Below are positions 33,353 through 41,030 of a stretch of 64,000 nucleotides of DNA, piece by piece. Position 1 is the first letter of the stretch; each line of letters begins with the position of its first letter. Below the pieces are notes generated by a model that was not told the origin of the DNA, made no database searches, and was given only the letters and a program-made list of their open reading frames with translations. A program made the translations under genes and the position numbers. Origin of the DNA: Streptacidiphilus sp. ASG 303 (GTDB taxonomy: Bacteria > Actinomycetota > Actinomycetes > Streptomycetales > Streptomycetaceae); assembly GCF_020991365.1 (NCBI RefSeq), contig NZ_JAJLRA010000006.1, positions 1 through 64,000 on the forward strand, in the 5' to 3' direction.

Positions 33353-33723
33353 CCGCCACCGCCGTCCGCCCGGCCGACGTCAGCCCCGCCGACGTCCTGC
33401 GGATCTCCGTCCGCATCGCCGCCGCCAAGGCCGATCCCCAACTCCCCGACTCCCCGTACCGCGAGCAGGACCCCACGATGACCCCGATCGCCGACCCCGC
33501 CGTCCGCCCCGAGCAGACCTCCGAACTGACACTCCAGAACAGGACCCGAGACATGCATCTCATGCACGAAGCCATGGCCCGTGCCCATATGCAACACATG
33601 CACCGGGAGGCGGAGCACGAACGCCTCGTCCGGCAGTTCGTCGACGCCCGCCGGATGAAGCGGCGTGCCGAGCGCGCCGGCCTGCGCGCCCGCCGGGCCC
33701 TCGCCGTCGCCCTCATGCAGTAG
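33349..33723 (+). CDS. Met/His-rich hypothetical protein coupled to wblC
   Basis: 124 residues beginning at a GTG that overlaps the wblC stop (GTGA), so it is translationally coupled. The middle is unusually rich in Met and His (MHLMHEAMARAHMQHMHREA), followed by a strongly basic helix RRMKRRAERAGLRARRAL. This could bind metal or nucleic acid, but no family is recognised. Its position ties its expression to ribosome-targeting antibiotic stress. A repeat-rich spacer and a terminator follow. Confidence 0.65.
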   Translation: MTATAVRPADVSPADVLRISVRIAAAKADPQLPDSPYREQDPTMTPIADPAVRPEQTSELTLQNRTRDMHLMHEAMARAHMQHMHREAEHERLVRQFVDARRMKRRAERAGLRARRALAVALMQ

Positions 33724-33764
33724 GAGGCCGAGGGGGCGCATCCGGCGGACCGCACGATCGACGT

Positions 33765-33837
33765 GCACCGCACCGCGCCACCGCACCGCACTCCACCGCA
33801 CTGCACCGCACGACCGACATGCACCGCACCGCACCAC
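33765..33837. repeat. irregular CACCGCA-type repeats
   Basis: Many near copies of CACCGCAC and CACCGCAC-like units fill the gap after the Met/His-rich gene. No coding function is supported. Confidence 0.6.
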
Positions 33838-33870
33838 GGCCCGCCAGGCACCCCAGCCGCCTGGCGGGCC
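33838..33870. terminator. terminator between convergent genes
   Basis: GGCCCGCCAGGC and its perfect complement form a 12-bp stem around ACCCCAGCC. It ends 15 bases before the stop of the convergent kinase gene. Confidence 0.75.
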
Positions 33871-33885
33871 GCACGGCGTCCGGGC

Positions 33886-35229
33886 TCAGCCCAGGCCCTC
33901 GTCCCCGGCGAAACCGGGCAGCCACTCCATCAGCTCCTCCCGGAACGGAGCCTCCGCACCCAGCTGGCACAGGACGCCGACCGTGGACAGCGTCACCCGG
34001 TGGATCAGCAGGTACGACGGCGGCAGGTTGAGCTGCTTGCCGAGGTCGTACGCCGGCGAGCGCGGGTCCGCGATCCGCGCCGCCTGGGTCCGCATCCAGC
34101 TCCGGGTGAAGGTGAAGCGGTCCGTGGCGGCCGGCTCGATCATCGGCCGCAGGTAGTCCAGCACGGCCTCCGGGTCGAGCTCGATCGTCGGCCGGACGAA
34201 GCCCTCCCGGCGCAGCATCTCCAGCACCGCGCCCGCCTCGTCGGCCAGCGCCAGCCGCAGCGCCGTGCCGATGGGCAGGGGCAGCCCGTCGGGCAGCCGG
34301 TCCACCGTGCCGAAGTCCATGACGCCCAGCCGCCAGGTCCCGGCCGGGCCGTCGCCCTTCACCAGCCGGAAGTTGCCGGGGTGGGTGTCGGCGTGCAGGA
34401 GCCCGGTGCGGGCCGGCCCGGCGAACAGGAACCGCACCAGCAGCTCCCCTGCCCGGTCGCGCTCCTCCTGGCTGCCGCGGGCGATGACCTCCGCCAGCGG
34501 CACGCCGTCCATCCACTCCGTCACCAGCACCTGGTCCGCCTGGGAGACCACGTCCGGCACCAGTATGTCCGGGTCGTCGGCGAACTCCCGCGCGTGCGCC
34601 CGCTGCGCCTCCGCCTCCAAGGCGTAGTCCAGCTCCTCCGCCACCCGCTCGCGCAGCGCCGTGATCAGGGGCTTGATGTCCAGCCCCGGGACCAGCGGTC
34701 CGACCAGCCGCGCCACCCGGGCCAGCTGGTTGAGGTCGGCGAGCAGCGCCTCCCCGGCCCCCGGGTACTGCACCTTCACGGCCACCTGCCGGCCGTCCCG
34801 CCACACGCCCCGGTGCACCTGGCCGATCGATGCGGCCGCCGCGGGGCGGTCGTCGAACTCCAGGAAGTCGTCGCGCCAGCCCGGTCCCAGCCGCTCCGCC
34901 AGCACCGCGTGCACGGTGGCCGAGGGCATCGGCGGGGCCGCGTCCTGCAGTCTGGTCAGCGCCGCCCGGTAGGGGCCCGCCACCTCCTCCGGCAGGGCCG
35001 CCTCGAACACCGACAGCACCTGCCCGAACTTCATCGCGCCGCCCTTGAGCTCGCCCAGCACCTTGAAGAGTTGCTCGGCGGTGCGCTGCTGGAGCTCGGC
35101 AGCGACGACGTCGGCGGGCCGGCCGCCGATCCGCTTCCCCAGGCCTAGCGTGGCGCGACCCGCTATCCCCAGCGGCAGTGCCGCGAGCTTCGCGGTCCGG
35201 GTCACTGCCTTGCGTGGAAGATCGCTCAC
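33886..35229 (-). CDS. ABC1/UbiB (AarF)-family atypical kinase
   Basis: 447 residues. UbiB hallmarks: GGAMKFGQVLS (KxGQ motif), AAAASIGQVHRGVW (Ala-rich nucleotide loop), VAVKVQYPGA, LLHADTHPGNF (catalytic loop) and VMDFGTVD. The family are atypical ATPases/kinases linked to quinone or lipid metabolism; in Streptomyces the substrate is unknown. GGGAGG lies five bases before the GTG. It is a single-gene unit, convergent with the wblC region and separated from the ThiF-like gene by about 150 bases. Confidence 0.9.
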   Translation of the reverse strand: MSDLPRKAVTRTAKLAALPLGIAGRATLGLGKRIGGRPADVVAAELQQRTAEQLFKVLGELKGGAMKFGQVLSVFEAALPEEVAGPYRAALTRLQDAAPPMPSATVHAVLAERLGPGWRDDFLEFDDRPAAAASIGQVHRGVWRDGRQVAVKVQYPGAGEALLADLNQLARVARLVGPLVPGLDIKPLITALRERVAEELDYALEAEAQRAHAREFADDPDILVPDVVSQADQVLVTEWMDGVPLAEVIARGSQEERDRAGELLVRFLFAGPARTGLLHADTHPGNFRLVKGDGPAGTWRLGVMDFGTVDRLPDGLPLPIGTALRLALADEAGAVLEMLRREGFVRPTIELDPEAVLDYLRPMIEPAATDRFTFTRSWMRTQAARIADPRSPAYDLGKQLNLPPSYLLIHRVTLSTVGVLCQLGAEAPFREELMEWLPGFAGDEGLG

Positions 35230-35381
35230 ACTGGCCTCCCTGGCACACGTCCGCCCTGCTCCCACGCGGTCGCGGGGGGCGGTCCCCCCGCCATTGTGCC
35301 CGCTGCCCCCCGGGTCCCCGCCCGACCCCGCCCGCCGCGCCGTCCTCCCCGGCCCGCCGCGCAGCCCGCCCCCGCCCGCCG

Positions 35382-36614
35382 CTAACCGCCGTACCACGAG
35401 CACCCGCACGCGGGATGGAGGTCCGTCCGCAGGCGCCGCGCCATGCCGTCCGCCGCCGACAGCTCCATCACCCCGTCCACGCTGGGCGGCCGCAGTCCGT
35501 CCAGCAGCATCAGCACGTGCAGCGCCGCGAGCCCGGCGACGGCGGCCGCCAGGGCGGTGTCGCAGGCCGGCGTGCGGGCCCGGGCGGGACCGTCCGAGCA
35601 GAGCTGGGCCACCAGCCGGGCCCAGGCGGGGTCCCGGTCGCCCCGGTGCAGGGCGGCGCACCCGGCGCACGCGGACGCCCCCGGCAGCACCAGCGGCCCC
35701 ACCAGGCCCAGGTGCTCCGTCACGCCCGTCCACAGGTGGGGGACCCCCGCCCGCATCAGCTCACGGCCCTGCACCGGGTCCGTCGCGAGTCCGGCGGCGC
35801 AGTCGCGGGGCGCCAGCACCACCAGGTCCGGCCGCGAGCCGTCCGAGGGCGCCGCCCGGACGCCCCGCCCCACCGCGCGGTGCAGCGCCTCCCGGGCCGC
35901 GGTGGTGCGCAGCCGGCCGACGTCCTCCGGCGGCACCCCCGCAGGAGAGCAGTCGCCGGCGGACACCCGCCCGCCGTCCACCACGTCGACCCTGCCGACG
36001 CCCGCGGCCGCCAGCAGCGCCGCCGCGGCGGCGCCCACCCGGCCCGCGCCCCGCACCTGCACGAAGGCCCGGCTCCGGGCGGCCAGCAGCGCGGGCGCCG
36101 CCCCGGGCTCCGGGTGCACCAGGGAGAGGGAGGCCATGTCCGGGGCGAGCCGGCCGCGCTGCGCGGCGGGCAGCGGGGTGAGGGGCTGCTGCGCCCCCGC
36201 GTCGTCCAGCAGGCCCGCGCCGGCCAGCGACGCCAGGAACTCCCGGGCCGGCCCCGCGCCGACGCCCAGCCGCTCGCCCTCCGCAGCCAGCTCCTCGGTC
36301 CCCCTGCTGCCGTCGACCAGGTCCAGGAAGGCGCTCACGGCCGGCCCGACGCCGTCGAGCACGACCGCCCGCTCGGCCACGGCTCCGAACTGCAGTACGT
36401 CGCGGTCCCGCCAGACGCGGGGCAGCGCCCCCTTGAGCGCGGGCCTGGCCGCGGGCTCGGCCGCGCGTCCGGCCACGGGCTCGGCCGCGCGTCCGGCCAG
36501 GGGCCCGGCCGCAGGTCCGGCGGCGGGCTCTGCCGCAGGTCCGGCTGCGGGTCCGGCCGCGGTCACGGGCCTGCGCACGCGCTCGGTCAGGGTCTCGGTC
36601 ACGGGTCGGGACAT
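35382..36614 (-). CDS. ThiF/E1-like protein
   Basis: 410 residues from the ATG at 36614, which has GGAGG five bases upstream. The first 60 residues are PAAGPAAG-type repeats. A middle winged region (VDGSRGTEELAAEGERLGV) precedes a Rossmann-like domain VRGAGRVGAAAAALLAAAGV, then CAGCAALHRGDRDPAWARL and a terminal CGCSW, which together can bind zinc as in ThiF/MoeB. The N-terminal organisation resembles RiPP cyclodehydratase-type ThiF proteins, but no precursor peptide or YcaO gene is nearby. The classical adenylation Arg is not obvious. Function uncertain. Confidence 0.7.
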   Translation of the reverse strand: MSRPVTETLTERVRRPVTAAGPAAGPAAEPAAGPAAGPLAGRAAEPVAGRAAEPAARPALKGALPRVWRDRDVLQFGAVAERAVVLDGVGPAVSAFLDLVDGSRGTEELAAEGERLGVGAGPAREFLASLAGAGLLDDAGAQQPLTPLPAAQRGRLAPDMASLSLVHPEPGAAPALLAARSRAFVQVRGAGRVGAAAAALLAAAGVGRVDVVDGGRVSAGDCSPAGVPPEDVGRLRTTAAREALHRAVGRGVRAAPSDGSRPDLVVLAPRDCAAGLATDPVQGRELMRAGVPHLWTGVTEHLGLVGPLVLPGASACAGCAALHRGDRDPAWARLVAQLCSDGPARARTPACDTALAAAVAGLAALHVLMLLDGLRPPSVDGVMELSAADGMARRLRTDLHPACGCSWYGG

Positions 36615-36801
36615 CCGCCCCTCCTTTCGGCCACCCCCGCAGCATGCTGCGGGGGCGGTCCGGAGCGGAAGCCGGTCGTCCACAGGCCCCGGAGATCATC
36701 CGATCGTCTTCGCGCAGCCGGGGGACACCCTGTGGACAACCTCCGCCCGCCTCCGGCACGGAATCCGGCCGGGGCGGGGGACTTCTGTCATACCCACCGG
36801 G

Positions 36802-36814
36802 TAACGTCGTCGCC
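36802..36814 (+). promoter_or_regulatory. -10 element, leaderless metallopeptidase transcript
   Basis: TAACGT (36802-36807) lies seven bases before the GTG at 36815. No ribosome site is present, so the message is probably leaderless. Confidence 0.45.
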
Positions 36815-37507
36815 GTGGCAGCCGAAAGGGACCTCTCTTCCGCGGTGCCGCGTCGGCCTGCCCCCGACGGACCGGCGCGGCCCTCCGACCCCGGCGCGCA
36901 GGGCACGGCCCGGCGCGAGGCCGACGGGCGGGACGTCGAGGTGCGCCGCAGCGCCCGCCGCCGTCGCACCGTCTCCGCCTACCGCGAGGGCGACCGGACG
37001 GTCGTGCTCATCCCGGCCCGGATGTCCGCGGCCGAGGAGAAGCGCTGGGTCGCCCTGATGCTGGACAAGCTCGCCGCCCAGGAGAGCCGCCGCACCCTCG
37101 GCGACGAGGCCCTGGCCGCCCGCGCCCGCGAGCTGTCCGACCGGTACCTCGGCGGGCGGGCCGTGCCCGCCCGGGTCCGCTGGGTCACCAACCAGAACAC
37201 CCGCTGGGGGTCGTGCACCCCGGCCGAGCGGTCCATCCGGCTCTCCCACCGGCTGCAGGGCATGCCCGAGTACGTCGTCGACTACGTCCTGCTGCACGAG
37301 CTGGCCCACCTGCTGGTGTCCGACCACGGCCCCCGCTTCTGGGCCCTGCTGGAGGCGTACCCGCGCACCGAGCGGGCCCGCGGCTACCTGGAGGGGGTGG
37401 TCGCCGCCGCACGGCTCCCGCACCCGCCGGGAGGCGGCGCCGGGACCGGTCCCGCCGCCCCCGGCGCGGGGGAGCCGGCCGCCGTCCCGCACGAGGAGTG
37501 CGTCTGA
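36815..37507 (+). CDS. YgjP-like M48/SprT-type metallopeptidase
   Basis: 230 residues. The zinc site is HELAHLLVSDHGPRFW (HExxH plus a downstream His), preceded by the family segments WVTNQNTRWGSC and IRLSHRLQGMPEYVVDYVLL. This is the YgjP/DUF45 group of cytoplasmic metalloproteins with largely unknown substrates. The start follows the -10 at 36802. Divergent from the ThiF-like gene across about 200 bases. The tail after residue 195 is Pro/Gly/Ala-rich. Confidence 0.88.
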   Translation: MAAERDLSSAVPRRPAPDGPARPSDPGAQGTARREADGRDVEVRRSARRRRTVSAYREGDRTVVLIPARMSAAEEKRWVALMLDKLAAQESRRTLGDEALAARARELSDRYLGGRAVPARVRWVTNQNTRWGSCTPAERSIRLSHRLQGMPEYVVDYVLLHELAHLLVSDHGPRFWALLEAYPRTERARGYLEGVVAAARLPHPPGGGAGTGPAAPGAGEPAAVPHEECV

Positions 37508-37528
37508 CCGGACCGGGCCGCAGCCTCA

Positions 37529-37548
37529 CACCGCCCGACGGGGCGGTG
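37529..37548 (+). terminator. short hairpin between metallopeptidase and terD genes
   Basis: CACCGCCC pairs with GGGCGGTG around GACG. It follows the metallopeptidase stop by 21 bases and precedes TAGGGT (37550-37555), a -10 candidate for the TerD operon, so it might also influence that promoter. Confidence 0.45.
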
Positions 37549-37600
37549 CTAGGGTCGCCGGATCCGTGCCGGACCGCAGGGAGGGGAAGCACCGCCAGCC

Positions 37601-38986
37601 ATGACCAGGGAACTCGTCAAGGCAGCCAGGGTCCGCATCGGCGACCTCACCCCGGGCACCGACCTCTACATCGGCGTGCAGATCTCCGCCCCCGGACTGA
37701 GCTTCGACATCAGCTGCTTCGGCCTCGACGCCGCCGAGCGGCTGAGCGACGACCGCTACTTCGTCTTCTTCAACCAGCCCGCCTCGCCCGAGGGGTCGGT
37801 CCGGCTCCTCGGAGCCCAGTCCGGTGACACCGAGTCGTTCCGCCTGCTGCTGGACCAGGTGCCGGAGGCGGTCCACAAGCTGAGCCTCACCGCGACCGTC
37901 GACGGCGACGGGCGGATGTCCCAGGTCTCCGCCGGCTGCGTGCGCATCGTCGCCGGCGGCGAGGAGGTCGGCCGGTACTCCTTCACCGGGGCCGAGTTCA
38001 GCACCGAGCGCGCCGTGATGCTCGCCGACGTCTACCGCAAGGGCGGCGAGTGGCGGTTCGCCGCGGTCGGGCAGGGCTTCGACGGCGGGCTCCGCGCCCT
38101 GCTGGAGAACTTCGGCGGCGAGGTGCTGGAGGACGACGCGCCCCAGGCCCCCGCCCCGACCGTTCCCGCCCCGACCGTTCCCGCCCAGGCCGACCCTGCG
38201 GGGCCCGCCCGGGCCTCCGTGCCCGCGCCGGCCCCCGCACCCGCTCCGGCGGGCACGCCGGCCGGCGTCCCGGCGGGGTCCCCCGTGCCGCCGCACGCCC
38301 CCGCCCCAGCCCCCGCGCAGCAGCCGGGCGTCAAGGTGTCGCTGGTCAAGTACGCCGAGGTCCCCGAGCAGTCCGGCTGGGTGCAGCAGAACCCGAACCT
38401 GGTCCGGGTGACCGTCACCCAGGGCCGGGACGTCCTCGCCCTGCACGGCAGCATGGTCGCCTACCAGGGCAAGGCGGACTTCGCCCACGAGAGCTCCGGC
38501 ATGCTGCGCAGGCTCACCGCCAACCTCACCGGCCAGCAGCTCAGGCTCATGCGGGTCAGCGGCGAGGGCCAGGTCTTCCTCGCCGACGAGGCGTCCCAGC
38601 TGCACGTGGTGCGGCTGGAGGGCGACGCGCTCTGCGTCAGTGCCGACCGGGTGCTGGCCTTCGACGCCGGCATCGAGCACGAGGTGCGCCGGATCGAGGG
38701 CGAGGGACTGCCGAACGGCGGCCTCCACACCCTGATGTTCGGCGGCCACGGCACCGTCGTCATCAAGACGAACGGCACCCCCGTGGTGCTGCCCGTCACC
38801 CCGGCGCCCGAGACCCACGCCGACGCCCACGCCCTGGTCGCCTGGACCAGGGGCGCCCAGGTGATCACCACCGCCCCGGTCCGCATCCGCCGCTCCGCGT
38901 ACGCCGGCCACGCCGCCGAGTCGTACAGCCTGCAGTTCCGCGGCGCACCGGGGAACTTCATCGTCGTCCAGCCCTTCGAGGTCTGA
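37601..38986 (+). CDS. TerD-AIM24 fusion protein
   Basis: 461 residues. Residues 1-180 are a TerD domain (FDISCFGLDAAERLSDDRYF, FFNQPASPEGSV, SFTGAEFSTERAVMLADVYR) of the calcium-binding tellurite-resistance/stress family. A Pro/Ala linker with repeats (APTVP twice; about 185-245) joins it to a C-terminal AIM24 domain (HGSMVAYQGKADF, SGEGQVFLAD, HALVAWTRGAQV, NFIVVQPFEV). AIM24 is a beta-rich family of unknown biochemistry, named for a mitochondrial protein. First gene of a three-gene operon with two further AIM24 proteins; likely promoter -10 TAGGGT at 37550. Confidence 0.9.
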   Translation: MTRELVKAARVRIGDLTPGTDLYIGVQISAPGLSFDISCFGLDAAERLSDDRYFVFFNQPASPEGSVRLLGAQSGDTESFRLLLDQVPEAVHKLSLTATVDGDGRMSQVSAGCVRIVAGGEEVGRYSFTGAEFSTERAVMLADVYRKGGEWRFAAVGQGFDGGLRALLENFGGEVLEDDAPQAPAPTVPAPTVPAQADPAGPARASVPAPAPAPAPAGTPAGVPAGSPVPPHAPAPAPAQQPGVKVSLVKYAEVPEQSGWVQQNPNLVRVTVTQGRDVLALHGSMVAYQGKADFAHESSGMLRRLTANLTGQQLRLMRVSGEGQVFLADEASQLHVVRLEGDALCVSADRVLAFDAGIEHEVRRIEGEGLPNGGLHTLMFGGHGTVVIKTNGTPVVLPVTPAPETHADAHALVAWTRGAQVITTAPVRIRRSAYAGHAAESYSLQFRGAPGNFIVVQPFEV

Positions 38987-38999
38987 GAGGCCGCCGCCC

Positions 39000-39692
39000 A
39001 TGGACACGCAGCCGCTGCCCGGCCAGGGCATCGGGCACTTCGCCCCCGCCCCCACCGGCGCCCGGATGGCCAACCACGGGGCGGCCATGTGCCGGGTCGC
39101 CGTCACGGCGGGCCGCGACGTCTACGCCAAGCCCGGCGCCATGGTCGCCTACGAGGGCTTCCTGCAGTACGAGCCGCTCTCCCAGTCGTTCCGCAGCGCG
39201 CTGGGGGAGTGGGCGTCGGGGGAGCGCACCCCGCTGATGTCCTGGTCGGGCGACGGCACCCTCTACCTCGCCGATTACGGCGCCGACGTGCTGGTCCTCC
39301 AGCTCGACGACGAGTCCCTGTCGGTGAACGGCTCGCACCTCCTCGCGCTCGACGCCGGACTCGCCTGCCGGGTGGAGAAGGTCAAGGGGCCCGCCCTGCT
39401 GGCCGGCACCGGCCTGTACAACGTGACCGTCTCGGGCAGCGGCTGGATCGCCGTCACCTCCCGGGGCGTGCCGGTGGTGCTGGACTGCGCCGAGGCGGAG
39501 ACCTTCGTCGACCCGGACGCGCTGGTCGCCTGGACCACCGGGCTGAAGGTCAAGGCCCGCTCCACGCTGAAGGTCGGCGCCCTGATCGGCCGGGGCAGCG
39601 GCGAGGCGGTGCAGCTGGGCTTCGGCGGCTCCGGCTTCGTCGTGGTGCAGCCCAGCGAGGACACCTCCGACCGACTCAAGATCCGCGGCTGA
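39000..39692 (+). CDS. AIM24-family protein
   Basis: 230 residues, a single AIM24 domain with GAMVAYEGFLQYEPL, SGDGTLYLADYG, DALVAWTTGLKVK and GFVVVQPSED. It is a paralogue of the C-terminal half of the TerD fusion 13 bases upstream and of the next gene 17 bases downstream. GAGAGG lies before the ATG. The close spacing shows a shared transcript. The family has no catalytic motif that I can see; it may assemble as a beta-prism scaffold. Function unknown. Confidence 0.88.
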   Translation: MDTQPLPGQGIGHFAPAPTGARMANHGAAMCRVAVTAGRDVYAKPGAMVAYEGFLQYEPLSQSFRSALGEWASGERTPLMSWSGDGTLYLADYGADVLVLQLDDESLSVNGSHLLALDAGLACRVEKVKGPALLAGTGLYNVTVSGSGWIAVTSRGVPVVLDCAEAETFVDPDALVAWTTGLKVKARSTLKVGALIGRGSGEAVQLGFGGSGFVVVQPSEDTSDRLKIRG

Positions 39693-39709
39693 GCCAGGAG
39701 ACCGTCACC

Positions 39710-40414
39710 GTGCAGAGCCCCCTCTTCGGCCACACCGAGAACCGGACCGACGACCGCTACGCCCTGCAGAACCCGCAGATGCTGCGGGTCCGGCTGGACG
39801 GGCGCTCCGACGTGCTGGCCCGCAGCGGCGCCATGGTCGCCCACACCGGCCGGGTCGCCTTCACCGGCTGGACCCCGCCCGGCCAGGGCCGCCGCAGCGG
39901 CAACCCGCTGGTCCTGGAGCTGATGCGCTGCAGCGGCGAGGGGACGGTCTACCTGGCCAACCTCGCCCAGCACCTGCACATCCTCGACCTGCAGCGCGAG
40001 AAGCTGACCGTCACCAGCCCCTACGTCCTCGCGCTGGACTCCGCCGTCCGCTGGCAGGTCGTCAACATCCAGGGCGGCGAGCACATCGCGGGCGTCGGCG
40101 CGTACAGCCTGGAGCTGTCGGGCAGCGGCCGGGTGGTGCTGATGACCTCCGGGCAGCCGCTGGTGATGCGCGTCGAGCCCGGCGCGTACTGCTACGCGGA
40201 CGCCGACGCCGTGGTCGCCTGGTCCTCGCAGCTGGACGTCCAGCTCCAGGCCCAGAGCCGCAACACCGAGGTGTGGCGGCGCCGCGGGACCGCCACCGAG
40301 GGCTGGGAGATGGCGTTCTCCGGTTCGGGCTACGTCGTCGTCCAGCCCAGCGAGCTGCTGCCCCCGCAGCGCGTCCCGCTGCGCGTGCCGGCGGCCCGGC
40401 CCGGCCCCCGCTGA
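39710..40414 (+). CDS. AIM24-family protein, third member of the operon
   Basis: 234 residues from a GTG with GGAG nine bases upstream. AIM24 signatures: SGAMVAHTGRVAFTGW, SGEGTVYLANLAQ, ADAVVAWSSQLDVQ and YVVVQPSELLP. The N-terminus FGHTENRTDDRYALQNPQML differs from the paralogues. The three AIM24 domains have clearly diverged, so this is an old duplication likely making a hetero-oligomer. A hairpin at its stop separates it from the convergent NUDIX gene. Confidence 0.87.
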   Translation: MQSPLFGHTENRTDDRYALQNPQMLRVRLDGRSDVLARSGAMVAHTGRVAFTGWTPPGQGRRSGNPLVLELMRCSGEGTVYLANLAQHLHILDLQREKLTVTSPYVLALDSAVRWQVVNIQGGEHIAGVGAYSLELSGSGRVVLMTSGQPLVMRVEPGAYCYADADAVVAWSSQLDVQLQAQSRNTEVWRRRGTATEGWEMAFSGSGYVVVQPSELLPPQRVPLRVPAARPGPR

Positions 40415-40425
40415 CGGGGGGCCGG
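40401..40425. terminator. hairpin at the end of the AIM24 operon
   Basis: CCGGCCCCC pairs with GGGGGCCGG around a short loop that contains the stop codon. It lies between convergent genes. Confidence 0.5.
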
Positions 40426-40457
40426 GGCCGGGCGCGGCCTTCTCCGCGGCGGCGGCG

Positions 40458-41030
40458 TCAGCCGGTGAGCAGGCGGGCCCGCTCCACCAGTGCGCGCACC
40501 GAGCGGTCCGCGAGCTCGGGCAGCGCGCCGTAGTCGAACCAGCGCAGGTCCAGGGACTCCTCGCTGATCGCGGCCTCCGCCCCGGCCGGGGCGACGGCGA
40601 CGTACTGGACGTCCAGGTGGACGTTCTCCGGCCGGTCGCGCCCGGCGCAGCGCACCCGGTGCCGGTCCAGCCGCACCGGGGCGACGCCGTCGCCGGCGTC
40701 CAGCAGCACCAGGCCCGGGATGCCGGACTCCTCCGTCGCCTCCCGCAGGGCGGCGCCGGCCAGCGTGGCGTCCTCCGGCTCGCAGTGGCCGCCCATCTGC
40801 AGCCAGCGGCCCACCTTGGGGTGCAGCGTGAGGAGCACCCGACCGTGACCGGGGTCCACGACCACGGCGCTGGCGGTGACGTGCGCGGGGGTGCAGGACC
40901 GCCAGAGGCCGTCCCGGTGGGACGCGAGGTGCTCGATGTAGTCCAGCCGCAGCTGCTCCTGGCCGCCCTCGGGCGTGTCCGGTGCGGTCCAGTCCTTCAG
41001 TGCCCGGAGGGCGTCGTCGTGCAGCGTCAT
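40458..41030 (-). CDS. NUDIX hydrolase
   Basis: 190 residues. The Nudix box is GGHCEPEDATLAGAALREAT followed by EESGI; the usual GE before the box is replaced by CEPED. Upstream is HVTASAVVVDPGHGRVLLTLHPKVGRW, typical of standalone Nudix proteins of this size in actinomycetes. The substrate is unknown. The ATG overlaps the stop of the metalloprotease gene (ATGA), so they form an operon. Confidence 0.88.
   Translation of the reverse strand: MTLHDDALRALKDWTAPDTPEGGQEQLRLDYIEHLASHRDGLWRSCTPAHVTASAVVVDPGHGRVLLTLHPKVGRWLQMGGHCEPEDATLAGAALREATEESGIPGLVLLDAGDGVAPVRLDRHRVRCAGRDRPENVHLDVQYVAVAPAGAEAAISEESLDLRWFDYGALPELADRSVRALVERARLLTG

Noticed and set aside
35382-36614. A RiPP biosynthetic cluster around the ThiF-like gene
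   Set aside because: No YcaO, protease, transporter or precursor-like ORF is adjacent; the neighbours are a UbiB kinase and a YgjP-like peptidase.
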